Positions 22,258-34,911 of a DNA stretch of 64,000 nt are shown piece by piece; within the stretch, counting starts at the first letter, position 1; every line of letters starts with the position of its first letter. The position numbers and the translations under genes were made by a program. The DNA lies in contig CM042087.1 of the NCBI GenBank assembly GCA_023512835.1, positions 20,837,260-20,901,259 of the forward strand, in the 5' to 3' direction. The DNA is from Taxillus chinensis. Its lineage: Eukaryota; Streptophyta; Magnoliopsida; Santalales; Loranthaceae. The notes below the pieces were generated by a model that was not told the origin of the DNA, did no database searches, and saw only the letters and a list, made by a program, of their open reading frames with translations.

Positions 22258-22590
22258 CCTCTGCTCCACTGAGCAGAAACCACAAAAATTTCTGATCCAA
22301 ATATTCGGGAAAAAAACACGTACTAAATCGGACGTGACATACGAAAAGAAAAACAGGAAAATTAATCAAAAGAAAAGGAGAAAGAAACAAAGATGGATAT
22401 TATTATGTGTTTCTGGGCAACCAAACAGGGTAGGGGAAGAAAAGAAGCACCTTGGTGAAGTCAGTGAGATTCGGGGGGGAAGCGCTCGGTGATGAGATGA
22501 GATGAGATGAGGAGGGTAAAAAGTGGGGGAAGGCGGAGAAGAAGGCAATGTAGTGGTGGAAGCGGTGACGGGGGTCGGGGTGAGGGTGAG

Positions 22591-22624
22591 GGTGAGGGTG
22601 GTGGTGGTGGTGGTGGTGGTGGTG
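22591..22624. repeat. (GGT)n microsatellite
   Basis: Trinucleotide run preceded by imperfect GGGTGA units (22575-22590) and followed by GGAGT units; on the gene's strand it reads CCA/CAC. Confidence 0.9.
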
Positions 22625-22770
22625 GAGTGGAGTGGAGTGGAGTGGCATTGGTTAAGAAAACTGATTCCATTTGTACGGGGGGACTCGAGAAACCTCCATC
22701 TCAGCTTTCTTTTCGTTTTCCCACCAGCAATTTGATTTTTGTTTTTCAGGTGGTTTATTTCACTTACTAG

Positions 22771-24040
22771 AATCATTACGCCTTCCTCTCCAATCGGTTT
22801 TACCAAAAGGCCCTCGTTCTTGTTGACGACGGTGAATGGGGTGGTGGTAGTGCTGGTTTTTTACGTCTTTCAACTGACACCCCCACCCCCAACCCCACCC
22901 CTACCTGCGTTAGGTTAATTCATTAATTTAAATGGTTATTAGAGATTATTTTTAAAGAAAAATACGTCATATAAGTATGCATATGACGTCATTTGGTTGA
23001 ACTAACCCATCAATCAATTTTAAAATAGTCCACCCGCCACTAATGAACAAATACGGGAAGGAATACGTAAAATTTTCTATTTTTTTTAAATTAAACATAA
23101 CTTAAACAGGTAGTGAATTGTATGGATGGCAGCGCGACAGGTTTGGGGATGAATTATTTCTATTTCGAATTTGTTTCGTCTAATAAAATTATATTTTAAA
23201 TTCGTCTCGAATCCGATTACGCTGACTTGAAATTCATCTCATAAGATTCGGGTAGGAGCGGATACCCGATAAATTCGCTATATAGCCTTATATATATGGA
23301 TTTGAAACAGATTATCTCCGTCTCGAACTCGTCCTAAATTCTTATCGGATCAGAGATATCCGTCTCAAATCTTCCTCGAACCCGATTATATTAATTTCAA
23401 ATCTATCCCATTAGGGGCAGGGCGAATATCTAGTATAACTCATCTGTCATCCCTAATTGTGTACATCACAACACCAATGATGCACAAATGTATAAGTTTT
23501 AAATTTGACCCATAAAGATGTCATCTTTGAATCCACGCATATCAAATGCTTAAAAAAGATAACCGTTGCAATTGTTGCAAGTCACTAGCTTGGCGATATA
23601 AATATTTACTCGTTATTAAAGCTTATTAATTAACTTTATATGTATATCGCAATTTGCTAGCTTCAAAAATCGAGATGAATTGAGCATAGGATTAAATGAA
23701 TGATAATGTGTAAAGGATAGAGGTTGAAGATGGTGAAATGCAAGGTCTACTGATGTAACTGATCCCATTAAGTGTTAATCGATTTATATGATTATATACA
23801 TGACTAATAAGTCAACTTATTCAAACTAACGAACAGAAATTACAAACAAATAGGTAGAAAAATATAACGGAAATATAATAAGAAACAATCGAGTCTTGAC
23901 ATAGAAAGCCTAAGGTCGACAACTTGACTTGACTTTCACTTTAAATCTCTCTCTTAAGCTAATCTCCTTATATCGTGCATTTGCAGCAGACGTTGATAGA
24001 GTAGCAACTGGCAATTGACCTCTCCAAGAGTAACAAATGA
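22771..24040. other. Intergenic stretch, no gene seen
   Basis: AT-rich. 23150-23450 contains two diverged copies of a unit of roughly 190 bp with CTCGAATCCGATTA / CTCGAACCCGATTA and GGATACCCG-like words, of unknown origin. 22960-22990 has an imperfect TGACGT palindrome. 23700-24040 is probably the 3' noncoding/LTR part of the copia remnant that follows, but no ends were found. Confidence 0.4.
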
Positions 24041-24224
24041 TTAGCTTATTTCTTGAAAGCTGCACATCTCTAGTATAATAGGAAGTTTTTTAAAGACATT
24101 AGTCATGATATCTGCAACTTGATTTGAGGTTTCGCGGTGTATTAAAGAGAGAACTCCCTCCTCTGACAGATTTCTTACGAAATGAAATCCAACGTCAATA
24201 TGTTTGCTGCAACTGTGAAAAATA
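24041..24224 (-). pseudogene. Ty1/copia pol C-terminus (RNase H end)
   Basis: Minus strand: FHSCSKHIDVGFHFVRNL, then VADIMTNVFKK and MCSFQEI with a stop at 24041. This is the conserved end of copia polyproteins (SKHIDV.FHFIR, ADI.TK). It continues the sequence found at 34548-34910: the two halves were split by the TGTTGG LTR. Confidence 0.85.
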
Positions 24225-25550
24225 TGTTGGATCAAGCCCAGAATTTAGATGATGCAAATAAAACCGTATGTAATTTGATCTGAGACTTTTGTTGTTTCAT
24301 TTTAAGTTATTGCAGAAGATATGAACTTAATCCGGACCTACACTTGTGAGAGGAAAGCTAAGGACGGGATACATAATCCTGATTCGGATGAGATTGTGCG
24401 TCGTCAAACACTTGGTACATAACCAAGTCTTCACTTCATACGGAATAAGGATCATACGTGCGGACTAATGAGTTAAAGCTACGGACTAAGGAATCTACGC
24501 CTAATACTTTAAATGGACTAAGTCAATAGATGCGGAGTAAGAATCCTAGTTTATAAGTCACACGGAGAAAGTCACAGTTATCACGGAGTAAAAAGGCTAA
24601 GTCTTCCACTCAAGCGGACTAAGGAAAAGAATCACGGAGTAAGAAATCCGGAGTATTCTATACATGCGGAGTAAGGAACGACTTATGCGGAATAAGGACC
24701 CGAGTCTTTACTTCGCATGGAGTAAGGAAACTTGATGCGGAGTAAGGAATCCGAACCTGTTACTCTTGCGGAGTAAGGATGTGCTGATACGGAGTAAGCC
24801 ATCCGTTCCTTTAACTCATGCGGAGTAAGGAAGCGCTGATGCGGAGTAAGCACTCCGACCTTCTCATTTATGTGGAGTAAGAAAGCGCTGATACGGAATA
24901 AGAATTCCAGTACTAAATTGATACGGAGTAAGCAATCATTGTTACGGAGTAAGGATCCGAGCTTAGTTTAACACGGAGTAAGGAACCTTACACCGGATTT
25001 AAGAAGACGTTGCTTTAACTTATCTCTTCGTATTCAAAGTCACCAACTCGCTGCTTCATGATGTAAGACAAACTCGTTGAGAACCTAAAGCATCTTACAC
25101 GTGGATCATCCGGATATGTGGACACAACTTGGACTGAACTTGGGAACTAACAAACGCACTTATGTTTTGCAAACCCAAGACATTGAGCTCTATATCCGCA
25201 GTACTTAAGATAGAGAGGATTCCGAGGAACAGTAAACGTGCACATAGTCCGGAACAACAAGTTCCAAGACTGTCTCTCAAGGATGTGTTATATATATATA
25301 TAATGTAAACCTTGTACAATTAGGGTGTGCGGGAATGTACAAGAGCTCAAGTAGATCATAAAGGCTAGTGTGTGAGTACATTGTAAACAGAGTGTTAGAG
25401 AGTTGTTAAGTAGATCAAAAAGCTCTTCAAGCTTTAATTTGCTTCTATTTTGTTGTACTTATCATTTTGATAATAAAACAAAATACTTCCACTATCTGGT
25501 TATTTTCCGCATTGATTCTATGTCTTAACCAGATAGGTGTTGTGTTAAAG

Positions 25551-26511
25551 TGTCACGCCCCGGATTTCCGACTTGGAGAAACCGGTACGTGACTCCCCAT
25601 TCACCCACACGGAGGGCAACGGGGTTTGATTACTGATGGCACACAAGCAAGAATAACAATTACAATAAATCAAACAAGCCACATCTTTATTTAATTTCAA
25701 ACATCAAAGGTTCACAAACCAACCATGTTCCTTACTACAATTCAATCCCTTAGTACATTCCCCCCCCCCCCTGGGGTTACATAAATTATAAAATTACATT
25801 ACTGAAGTGAACAATAAAATGAAGATGGTCTTCCACCTTGGTGTATCCACCTAACGCCTGTAAGTCCCTGGAAAACAAGCAAACACAGTAGGAGGGGTGA
25901 GCAACCACAGCTAAGTAGGGATCAAGTCTCCCCAACCCTTCCCATGCTCCTAGCGGCTACATGCATGTGCACAGGTGTAGTAACATGGCAGTATTAAGAA
26001 AATAAAGCATTCCACACAAACGGGCGTAACCTCAGCATCAGCCACACTAGCTAACAAACCACATCTCAAGCAAGTAATTTAACCGCCTCTTCAGGCCACT
26101 GATTTAACCGCCTCTCAGGCAAAGTAATTTAACCGCCTCTTCAGGCCACTGGTTTCACCGCCTCTTAGGCAAAGTAATTTAACCGCCTCTTCAGGCCAGA
26201 TACCACAGTCATGCACACAACATACACCATGGTCACTCAAGCATAAAACCAAACACTTGGTGTGCACCCATTCACAAGTGCACAAACCCAGGCATTCAGG
26301 CAATAGAACAAACACCCAGCATGCATACATACACCAAATCACAAGTCCAGCCACACAGGCATATTATCAAACATGTACTAGGCATATACACACAACAATA
26401 TTCACTCAGGCATTTCATCGAACATGTAACATGCACTGACCACGTAATAACAGAATCACACCAAAATGCCATTGAAGGCCAACATCCATATAGGAGATCA
26501 CACCTATATGG

Positions 26512-26549
<38 letters not shown>

Positions 26550-26713
26550 GCAGGTATAGATCGAATTCTACCTAAGAACCCTAGGACAGAGAGGGATTAG
26601 CAAGAACAGAACCCCTACCTCAACTAAAACGCAACAACACAGGAATATTCTGTTCCCACGCCGAACACCGTCCACCCACGCAAGACGCCCGAGCAGCCAG
26701 CAGAGCTCTCCTT

Positions 26714-26762
<49 letters not shown>

Positions 26763-27289
26763 GACGGCTAGTGGAGCAACAAACCCTAAACCTAAAACAG
26801 AGGGGCTTCTCCTCCTTATATAGACAACACAACATCAAAACGATGTAGTTTTGATTAAGTGAATCCCAGCATCAAAACGACGTAGTTTTGATGAAACAAG
26901 CTATGACCTTCCCACATCCATACACACCAAAATACTCACTATTTGAACTTGGTCCTTTAGGAAGAAATCATCATCAAAACAAAAGGAAGACAACCATGCA
27001 AAAACACGCCTGCACGCGAAAAGCCCATCTCACGTGCAGCTCCAAATGGCCTAGAATTTTTCCACAAGCCTTAGAACAACATTAGGAAGACTCCCATGCA
27101 AAAATATCACTGCACGTGAAAAGCCATTCTCACGTGCATTCTCACGTGCACTCCTTATTGGGCTCAAACTTTGCCTCTTGCTTGCTCATCCACATACAAG
27201 ATGATTTAGCCAAAGTGTGTGGGAAGAAAAACCCCTTAAAACCCAACAATTTCCACTCAAAAGGCCACCCGCAAACACGGGTCATTACA
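25551..27289 (-). repeat. 3' LTR of the Tekay-type element (1739 bp)
   Basis: Plus-strand view: TGTCACGCCCCGG to GGGTCATTACA. It contains an array of AATTTAACCGCCTCTTCAGG units (26075-26200), an (AT)n run (26516-26546), a long (CT)n run (about 26719-26760), two ACGTAGTTTTGAT palindromes (about 26836-26893) and CACGTG boxes (27030-27140). Confidence 0.95.
26516..26546. repeat. (AT)n microsatellite in 3' LTR
   Basis: 31-bp AT run; the 5' LTR of the same element has a shorter one near 33728-33746, so the tract changed length after insertion. Confidence 0.93.
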
Positions 27290-27305
27290 TCCTCTCCCCC
27301 TTAAG
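27290..27305 (-). other. Polypurine tract
   Basis: Minus strand CTTAAGGGGGAGAGGA directly before the 3' LTR: the usual plus-strand DNA primer. Confidence 0.85.
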
Positions 27306-27562
27306 ACTTTTCGTCCTCGAAAAGAAACAAAATGCAAGGAAAACAAACACAAGCTACCTATTTGCCGCACGGCAAGCCACAACACCCAAATGGGTCATAC
27401 ACCGCACACAACACACAATAGCACATAACAATGCCACTTACACATGTCACAAATACCAATTTCACACTCACAAATATAAACACATGTCTACAAGGACAAT
27501 ACACACCAAATCATAAACAAGTAAACACTTTACTATCATTGGCCAACAGCCACCTCCCACCC

Positions 27563-30499
27563 TTAAGATTGGTCGTCCGCGAACAACTCTGGATGCTGCT
27601 CCCGCATCAAGGACTCACGCTCCCAAGTCTCCTCCTCAATGCCACGGTGCTGCCACAGCACGCGAACCAAAGGAATAGCACGACCACGCAAAAGTTTCTC
27701 CCGCCGGTCGAGTATACGGATAGGGGCCTCAACAATGGACATGTCATTCTCAACATCCAATGTCCCCCAATCGATCACATGGGTGGGGTCAGGGTGATAC
27801 TTCCTCAACTGGGACACGTGAAACACGTTGTACACTCGACTCAGCCGCAGTGGTAATGCTAACCAGTAGGCCATGGGCCCCACAAGAGCCAGAATCTCAA
27901 AAGGACCGATAAACCGCAGAGATAGCTTGGAACCTCGCCCAAACCGTCGATGTCCACGACGTGGAGAAACACGAAGAAATACATGATCACCAACAAAAAA
28001 CTCCAAAGGTCGCCGCCGCTGATCTGCATAAGATTTTTGCCGACTCTGAGCTGATAACAAATGCTGACGAATCAACTTAACCTTCTTGGTAGCCTCTTGA
28101 ACCATCTGTGGTCCCAAGAGAGCGGCCTCTCCTACCTCAGTCCAACACAACGGTGATCGGCACGGTCTGCCATACAACGCCTCAAAAGGAGCCATCCCAA
28201 TGGACGCCTGAAAACTATTGTTGTAGGCAAACTCCACCAAAGTAAGGTGAGTTGCCCACGAACCCCCGAAATCTAACACATAGGCCCGCAACATGTCCTC
28301 CAAGGTCTGATTCGTCCTCTCTGTCTGGCCATTAGTCTCAGGGTGAAAGGTCGTACTCAAGTTAAGTTTTGTTCCCATAGCCTCCTGCAAGCCTTCCCAA
28401 AAACGGGAAGTGAACCTCGAGTCTCTGTCGGACACAATCGACGATGGCACCCCATGCAGTCGCACAATCTCGTTCACATACAGTTGACTCAAAACCCCGA
28501 TGGAATCCCGCTCGTGGACAGCTAGAAAATGGGCCGACTTGGTGAGTCAATCCACAATCACCCAAATCATATCCTTCCTCCCAGTGGTGGGTGGAAGACC
28601 AGTCACAAAGTCCATCGCGATGTGGTCCCACTTCCACTCCGCTATTGGCAATGGCTGTAACATGCCTGCCGGCCGCTGATGCTCAGCTTTTACTTGTTGA
28701 CAAGTGAGGCACCTTGAAACGAAAGCAACGACGTCACGTTTCATCCCAGGCCACCAGAAATGCCCCCGAAGCGCATGGTACATCTTCGTGCCCCCTGGAT
28801 GCACAGCAACTCTAGATTGATGAAACTCCCTCATCACCTCATCCCTGAGAGAAGAAGCTACTACCAAATGCCCTTGAAAAGACAACTCATGCTCAGGACC
28901 CTCTGCCCAGTCCTCCGATAGTTCGCCAGCCTCAATACGGGCACGAAGAACCTCACACTCAATATCACCCAACTGTCCCTCCCGCACTCGCTGATACAAC
29001 TCAGGTATAACCACCATAGGACCCAGCACTGTCCTACCATCATCAGCCACAGGGTGCAACTGTAACATGGCCAACTGCTCCATCAGCTTCCACTCCCTCA
29101 TGGCCACCTCAACCTTCCCTTTCCTGCTTAACGCGTCAACCACAACATTGCCCTTGCCTGGGGTATAGGCAAGGGTAAAGTCAAAGGTCTGCAGATACTC
29201 CACCCATCTCCTCTGTCTCAGATTCAAGTCCCTCTGAGTAAAGATGTACTGAAGGCTCTTGTGATCCGTGAACACTACAAACTTCTCCCCCAAGAGGTAG
29301 TGCTGCCAACTCTTCAGGGCGAAGATGACAGCCGCCAACTCAAGGTCATGGGTAGGATAATTCTGCTCGTGAGGCTTCAACTGCCTCGATCCATAGGCTA
29401 TCACACTGTGCTCCTGCATAAGCACACACCCCAAACCAACCCTGGACACATCGCAAAATACCTCATACGGAATATCCTCCCTAGGCAACCTCAACACAGG
29501 TGTAGTGGTCAAACGGGTTTTGAGAGTCTCAAACGCCTGCTGGCACTTGTCCATCCACTCAAACTTCACTCCTTTCCTAGTCAACACCATCATAGGAGCC
29601 GCCAAACGGGAGAACCCCTCTACAAAACGACGATAGTACCCCGCCAAGCCAAGAAAGCTACGGATCTCAAAAACATTGGTTGGCCTTGCCCACGATGCCA
29701 CAGCCTCAATCTTGGCTGGGTCCATCCAAACTCCCTTAGCTGACACCACATGGCCAAGAAAGTGAACCTCCTGCAGCCAAAACTCACACTTGCTAAACTT
29801 AGCAAACAGTTGCTGGTCCCTCAAGGTTTGCAACACTGTTGCCAAATGCTCCACATGCTCCCTCTCGGTCTTGGAATACACCAAGATATCATCAATAAAC
29901 ACCACCACAAACGAATCCAAGTATGGAGCAAAGACCTGGTTCATCAAATGCATGAACACCGCTGGCGCATTAGTGAGCCCGAAAGGCATCACTACCCACT
30001 CATAATGCCCATACCTGCACCAAAAAGCCGTCTTAGGGATGTCCTCCTCCTTAACCCTGAGCTGGTGATACCCTGACCGTAAATCTATCTTGGAAAACCA
30101 CTGGGCCCCACTCAATTGGTCAAACAGGTCATCTATCCGAGGCAACGGATACTTGTTCTTCACAGTCACTGAATTTAGCTTCCTGTAGTCGATGCAGAGA
30201 CGAAGCGTGCCATCTGCCTTCTTAGCAAAGAGCACCGAAGCACCCGAAGGTGAGGTACTCGGTCTGATATACCCTTGGCCCACTAACTCCTCGATTTGCC
30301 TCCAAAGCTCCCTCAACTCGGCTGGCCCCATACGATACGCTACTTGGGAAATCGGACCCGTTCCCGGTACCAACTCAATGGTGAACTCCACACTCCTCTT
30401 AAGTGGCAAACTCCTCAACTCTTCAGGAAAAACATCCTGAAATTGGTCCACATGCAACAGTGGGCCACACCCTCTTTTCCACCTTCCCTTCATCAGCAA
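27563..30499 (-). pseudogene. Tekay-type pol: RT, RNase H, integrase, chromodomain
   Basis: Minus strand, one frame broken by a single stop (28547-28549, a Trp codon changed to TGA after WVIVD). Order: RT with [20 protein letters not shown] and the intact catalytic [10 protein letters not shown]; RNase H with [19 protein letters not shown] and VDALSRK; integrase zinc finger ([23 protein letters not shown]); integrase core with [27 protein letters not shown] and [16 protein letters not shown]; then GDHVFLRVSPRRG and VFHVSQLRKYHPDPTHV, the usual integrase C-terminus, and a chromodomain-like end with VLWQHRGIEEETWERES. A frameshift near 30448-30460 separates it from protease. Confidence 0.93.
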
Positions 30500-32351
30500 A
30501 GGTCAGGGCTGCCAACGTGTGGGTAATGGCACCCCACTGGTCCAACACTGGCTCGGCTCAACTCGCCTCACGATCCCACTCCCCTTGCAGGGTATAAGAG
30601 ATTCCTGCGGGTGACACAAAGGATACACGCCGCTGGTAACAGTTAATCTTGGCCTGGAAAGCCATAAGCTAATCCATACCCAAGATCAGGTCAAAAGTAC
30701 GCAAAGGCATCACATGCAAATCGAAGCTCAGCTCCACATCACCCATGGTTAACACACAATCGCGGCAAACATGTCGCACCTCAATCATACCTCCCACCTG
30801 AGACTCTACAACTAAGGGCCTCTCCGCCTCAACACACGTTAACCCCAAGCCCTCAACTATAAGCTCAGCAATAAAAGAACGCGATGCACCCGTATCGAAA
30901 AGAACAGAAGCAAGCATGCGAGAGATCAAAAGAGTACCTCTAACCACCGATGGTCCTGCTCCCTCCCCTGCCGGCGAAGGTGGTAGCTTAGCCTCCTCCT
31001 GGGGTGTCGCATTCAGTGCAAACACCCTCCCTTGGCCCGTGCCACTAGTCGGCTCACTCACTGGGCGGCTCCCGCCCTGACTGCCTCTAGCATCAGCTTG
31101 CTGTCGCTCTGGCCTCCCCTGAGGTCGGGTCTGACTGGATCCTGTCTGGCTGGCCTGCCACTTACGAGCTGGTCTCTCAGCTGGTGCACGGAAGCTAGCA
31201 TCACTCCTCACGCTGGATGCCACGCCCCCCGCTCCCCTGTCGCCACTCCTGCAAACCCGGCGCAAATGGCCCTCTCATCCACAGTTGTTGCATCACCAGT
31301 CCTTCTTGGGGCACTCCCCCTTGAAGTGACCCTGCTCCCCACAGCAGTGACAACCGCTAGGTAGACCCCCAGATGGACCACCCTGTCTTCCGCCGCTAAA
31401 GGTGAACCTCCCGGGGTTCATAGATGTCTGACCCCGACTGCAAAAAGAACTACTATCTCTCTCCTCCATCTTGAGTCTCTTGGGCCCTGCATCTCGATCA
31501 GGCCCACTCTACAACTGGCGACCCTGATGGGCCTGCCTCCCATCATCCAACTCTTTCTCGGCTATACGGGCCGTCTCCACAACCTCAGCATAGGTCCTCA
31601 AGCGTAGAATTGCCACCCTCTGCCTAAGGGCTGGCCTAAGGCCCAAAGTGAACTTGTGGGCCTTCAGGTCCTCCCTTGCCACAGTCTCAGGAGCAAACCT
31701 ACTCAAGCTCCGGAACTCCCGCTCATACTCAGGTACCGTCTTGGATCCCCGCCTTCAGCTGCCGAATTCCTCCCTCTTCTGCCATCTCACTGATTCCGGG
31801 AAGAACTCATCATGGAAGAGTTGCAAGAACTCCTCCCAAAGCATGAGTTGCACCGCACGGCTCCCCGCGATACTCGTCCACCACTCCAAAGCATCCCCCT
31901 CCAGCTGCCAAATGGCCAGTTGCACCTTATCCTCCTCCCGGGGCAGGAGAAAGGAGAACACATGCTTGATCTGCCTCAACCACTACTCAGCTACCACGGG
32001 ATCACCTTCCCCCTTGAATCGCGGAGGTTGTTCCTTTCGGAACCGTGTCACCACGTCATCCTCTGCACGAGTCGGTACACCACCCAGCGAACTCTCACGC
32101 TCACGAGGCAGCTCCCCTACTGGTGGTGGTGGTGGCACCACCTGTTGTGCTGCCATCTCGCGGCGCACCTCCTCCCGAACCTCCTGCCGGATTCCCTCCC
32201 GTAGCTCTCGTACTTCCAGTCAGATGCCTTCTCGTAGCTGTGCCAGCAACAACGCATGCCCTCCAACAGACTGTCCCGCACCCGGACCCTCATGGGCAGA
32301 TGACTCATCAGCCACTGCCCCGGACGCACGTGTCTCTCTCCTCGGCGGCAT
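30455..32351 (-). pseudogene. Tekay-type gag and protease
   Basis: Starts MPPRRETRASGAVADESS at 32351. Domains: a charged N-terminal helix with a (Pro)n stretch; gag core with LRQIKHVFSFLLP and LEWWTSIAGSRAVQLMLW; two CCHC zinc knuckles (about 31255-31350, CHCCGEQGHFKGEC and CNNCG then EGHL); and an aspartic protease with VLFDTGASRSF and LILGMD (about 30680-30920). In-frame stops at about 32238, 31980, 31752, 31506, 31307 and 31266, plus one after LILGMD. Several correspond to Trp or Arg codons in the relative at 44299. It would have packaged the element RNA and processed the polyprotein. Confidence 0.9.
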
Positions 32352-32751
32352 TCTTACTACACGAAGTAAGAAGCACAAACGTCAAAACGAATTTATAATC
32401 TATCGCGTCATTACCTCCACCCCACTGATCAATTCCACTATCACATGACATTACACACGTACATTGTATCAATCACATTTCACAGTTCGGTACGCATTGC
32501 CAAACAAATCAGAGTTGCACATTTCACACTTAATCATGTTATCCACAATTTCCACAGTTTAGCACACATTCACAGCAAATGCAACTAGTGCCCTAATGGC
32601 AATGCGTGCAAATCCTACCACAAGACTGGACTACCCAAAGTATACCTTGGAGGCTCAAGGAGGACCATGTTGATCAGGCATGTCCCTCCAGGCTCCTCCA
32701 AAGGACTTAGGATAACCAGGTCCGCCCACTACCCTAGGCCAACTAGACCAT

Positions 32752-32763
32752 GCTCTGATACCA
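32752..32763 (-). other. Primer binding site, initiator tRNA-Met type
   Basis: Minus strand TGGTATCAGAGC, 3 bases after the 5' LTR: the standard plant initiator tRNA-Met primer site. Confidence 0.95.
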
Positions 32764-32766
32764 TAC

Positions 32767-34481
32767 TGTCACGCCCTGGATTTCCGACTCGGGGAAACCG
32801 GTACGTGACTCCCCATTCACCCACACGGAGGGCAACGGGGTTGGATTACTGGATGCCACACAAGCAAGACTAACAATTACAATAAATCAAACAAGCCACA
32901 TCTTTATTTAATTTCAAACATCAAAGGTTCACAAACCAACCATGTTCCTTACTACAATTCAATCCCTTAGTACATTCCCCCCCTGGGGTTACATAAATTA
33001 TAAAATTACATTACTGAAGTGAACAATAAAATGAAGATGGTCTTCCACCTTGGTGTATCCACCTAACGCCTGTAAGTCCCTGGAAAACAAGCAAACACGG
33101 TAGGAGGGGTGAGCAACCACAACTCAGTAGGGTTCAAGTCTCCCCAACCCTTCCCATGCTCCTAGCGGCTACATGCATGTGCACAGGTGTAGTGACGTGA
33201 CAGTATTAAGAAAATAAAGCGTTCTACACAAACGGGCGTAACCTCAGCCCCAGCCACACTGGCTAACAAACCACATCTCAAGCAAGTAATTTAACCGCCT
33301 CTTCAGGCCACTGATTTAACCGCCTCTCAGGCAAAGTAATTTAACCGCCTCTTCAGGCCACTGGTTTCACAGCCTCTAAGGCAAAGTAATTTAACTGCCT
33401 CTTCAGGCCAGATACCACAGTCATGCACACAACATACACCATGGTCACTCAAGCATAAAACCAAACACTTGGTGTGCACCCATTCACAAGTGCACAAACC
33501 TAGGCATTCAGGCAATAGAACAAACACCCAGCATGCATACATACACCAGATCACAAGTCCAGCAACATAGGCATATTATCAAACATGTACTAGGCATATA
33601 CACACAGCAATATTCACTCAGGCATTTCATCGAACATGTAATATGCACTGACCACCCAACAACAGAATCACACCAAAATGCCATTGAAGGCCAACATCCA
33701 TATAGGAGATCACACCTATATGGATTGATATATATATATATATATAATAGCAGGTATAGACCGAATTCTACCTAAGAACCCTAGGACAGAGAGGGATTAG
33801 CAAGAACAGAACCCCTACCTCAACTAAAACGCAACAACACAGCAATATTCTATTCCCACGCCGAACGCCGTCCACCCACGAGACACTGACCACCCACGCA
33901 AGACGCCCGACAGCAACCAGGAGCTCTCCTTCCCCCCCCCCCCTCTCTCTCTCTACGACGGCTGGTGGAGCAACAAACCCTAAACCTAAAATAGAGGGGC
34001 TTCTCCTCCTTATATAGACAACACAACATCAAAACGACGTAGTTTTGATTAAATGAATCCCAGCATCAAAACGACGTAGTTTTGATGAAACAAGCTATGA
34101 CCTTCCCACATCGATACACACCAAAATACTCACTATTTGAACTTGGTCCTTTAGGAAGAAATCATCAGCAAAACAAAAGGAAGACAACCATGCAAAAACA
34201 TGCCTGCACGCGAAAAGCCCATCTCACGTGCATTCTCGCGTGCAGCTCCAAATGGCCTAGAATTTTTCCACAAGCCTTAGAACAACATTAGGAAGGCTCC
34301 CATGCAAAAATATCACTGCACGTGAAAAGCCATTCTCACGTGCACTCCTTATTGGGCTCAAACTTTGCTTCTTGCTTGCTCATCCACATACAAGATGATT
34401 TAGCCAGTGTGTGGAAAGAAAAACCCCTTAAAACCCAACAATTTCCACTCAAAAGGCCACCCGCAAACACGGGTCATTACA
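32767..34481 (-). repeat. 5' LTR of the Tekay-type element (1715 bp)
   Basis: Plus-strand view: TGTCACGCCCTGG to GGGTCATTACA. It has the same internal arrays as the 3' LTR but shorter (AT)n and (CT)n runs, which explains the 24-bp length difference together with small indels. The (ACGTAG)-type palindromes lie at about 34028-34086, next to a TATATAGA box near 34013. Confidence 0.95.
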
Positions 34482-34547
34482 TAAAGAGTTAGACAAGAGT
34501 TTCGATAAGAGCTTATTCACCCCGATCTAGGCTCCAAGGGACCAACA

Positions 34548-34910
34548 GAATCGGATTTTTTGACAGTTTAATAGTTGAACTATTATCACATTAAATGCCT
34601 GTCTTTCTTTCTCCTTCATAACCCAACACCATTAGAATACGTTTCATCCAAATAGCTTGGCAAACACATACAACAGCTACCACAAATTTAGCATTTAAGT
34701 TATGTCAGATGTGACATGTATCTACTTATAATACTGGTTGCAAAAGTAAGATCTGGCCTCGTAGCAGTAAGATACATCAAACTGCCTACAATCTGCTTAA
34801 AGTAGTTTGTATTAACTAAGGTTCCCTCAACATCACTGTGTATTTTCATTCCAGGTGCTACTAGTACTTACTGCATAAGATGTGTACCACACATTCCAAA
34901 CTTACTTAAG
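34548..34910 (-). pseudogene. Ty1/copia RT-RNase H fragment
   Basis: Minus strand: FGM, then KIHSDVEGTLVNTNYFKQ, VGSLMYLTATRPDLTFATS and ISRYMSHL; after a frame change, CQAIWMKRILMVLGYEGE and CDNSSTIKLSKNPI. This is the well-conserved copia pol stretch between RT and the RNase H end, whose last part is at 24041-24224. Part of the sequence between ISRYMSHL and CQAIW is deleted. Upstream pol is cut at about 34911 by an LTR fragment. Confidence 0.85.
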
Positions 34911-34911
34911 A

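Larger units (their letters stand above)
21636..22770 (-). promoter_or_regulatory. 5' UTR, probable UTR intron and promoter of the BOI-related gene
   Basis: A 3' splice site (TTGAATCAG) lies 5 bases before the ATG, implying an intron in the 5' UTR. Possible donors are CAAG/GTAGTTTC (about 22024) and CAAG/GTGCTTC (about 22450). Upstream lie a pyrimidine-rich tract and a (CCA)n microsatellite on the coding strand (22591-22624). Which donor is used cannot be decided from sequence alone. Confidence 0.45.
25551..34481 (-). mobile_element. Complete Tekay/Del-type Ty3/gypsy element (8931 bp, TSD TAAAG)
   Basis: LTRs at 25551-27289 and 32767-34481, perfect duplications TAAAG (25546-25550 and 34482-34486), an initiator tRNA-Met primer site, a polypurine tract, and gag-protease-RT-RNaseH-integrase in the Ty3/gypsy order followed by a chromodomain-like C-terminus. 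The LTRs look about 95-98% alike by eye, so the insertion is fairly young, yet the coding region has several stops and a frameshift. Structurally complete, not coding-competent. Confidence 0.95.
24225..34547 (-). mobile_element. Family B (TGTTGG) LTR, split by a Tekay-type element
   Basis: The minus-strand copy of the LTR at 10203-11654 comprises 24225-25550 and 34482-34547; the rest is the Tekay-type element. Flanking pentamers (AAATA on the left, GAATC on the right) are imperfect, but the copia reading frame joins cleanly across the insertion, so the duplication has probably decayed. The TTACTCCG-type array is at about 24430-24990. Confidence 0.8.

Noticed and set aside
22366..22806. 146-codon Thr/Pro/His-rich minus-strand frame upstream of the BOI-related gene
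   Set aside because: Driven by the (CCA)n microsatellite and pyrimidine tracts in the probable 5' UTR/promoter; no domain and no splice support.
27431..27856. 141-codon plus-strand frame over the pol end
   Set aside because: Antisense shadow of the integrase/chromodomain frame.
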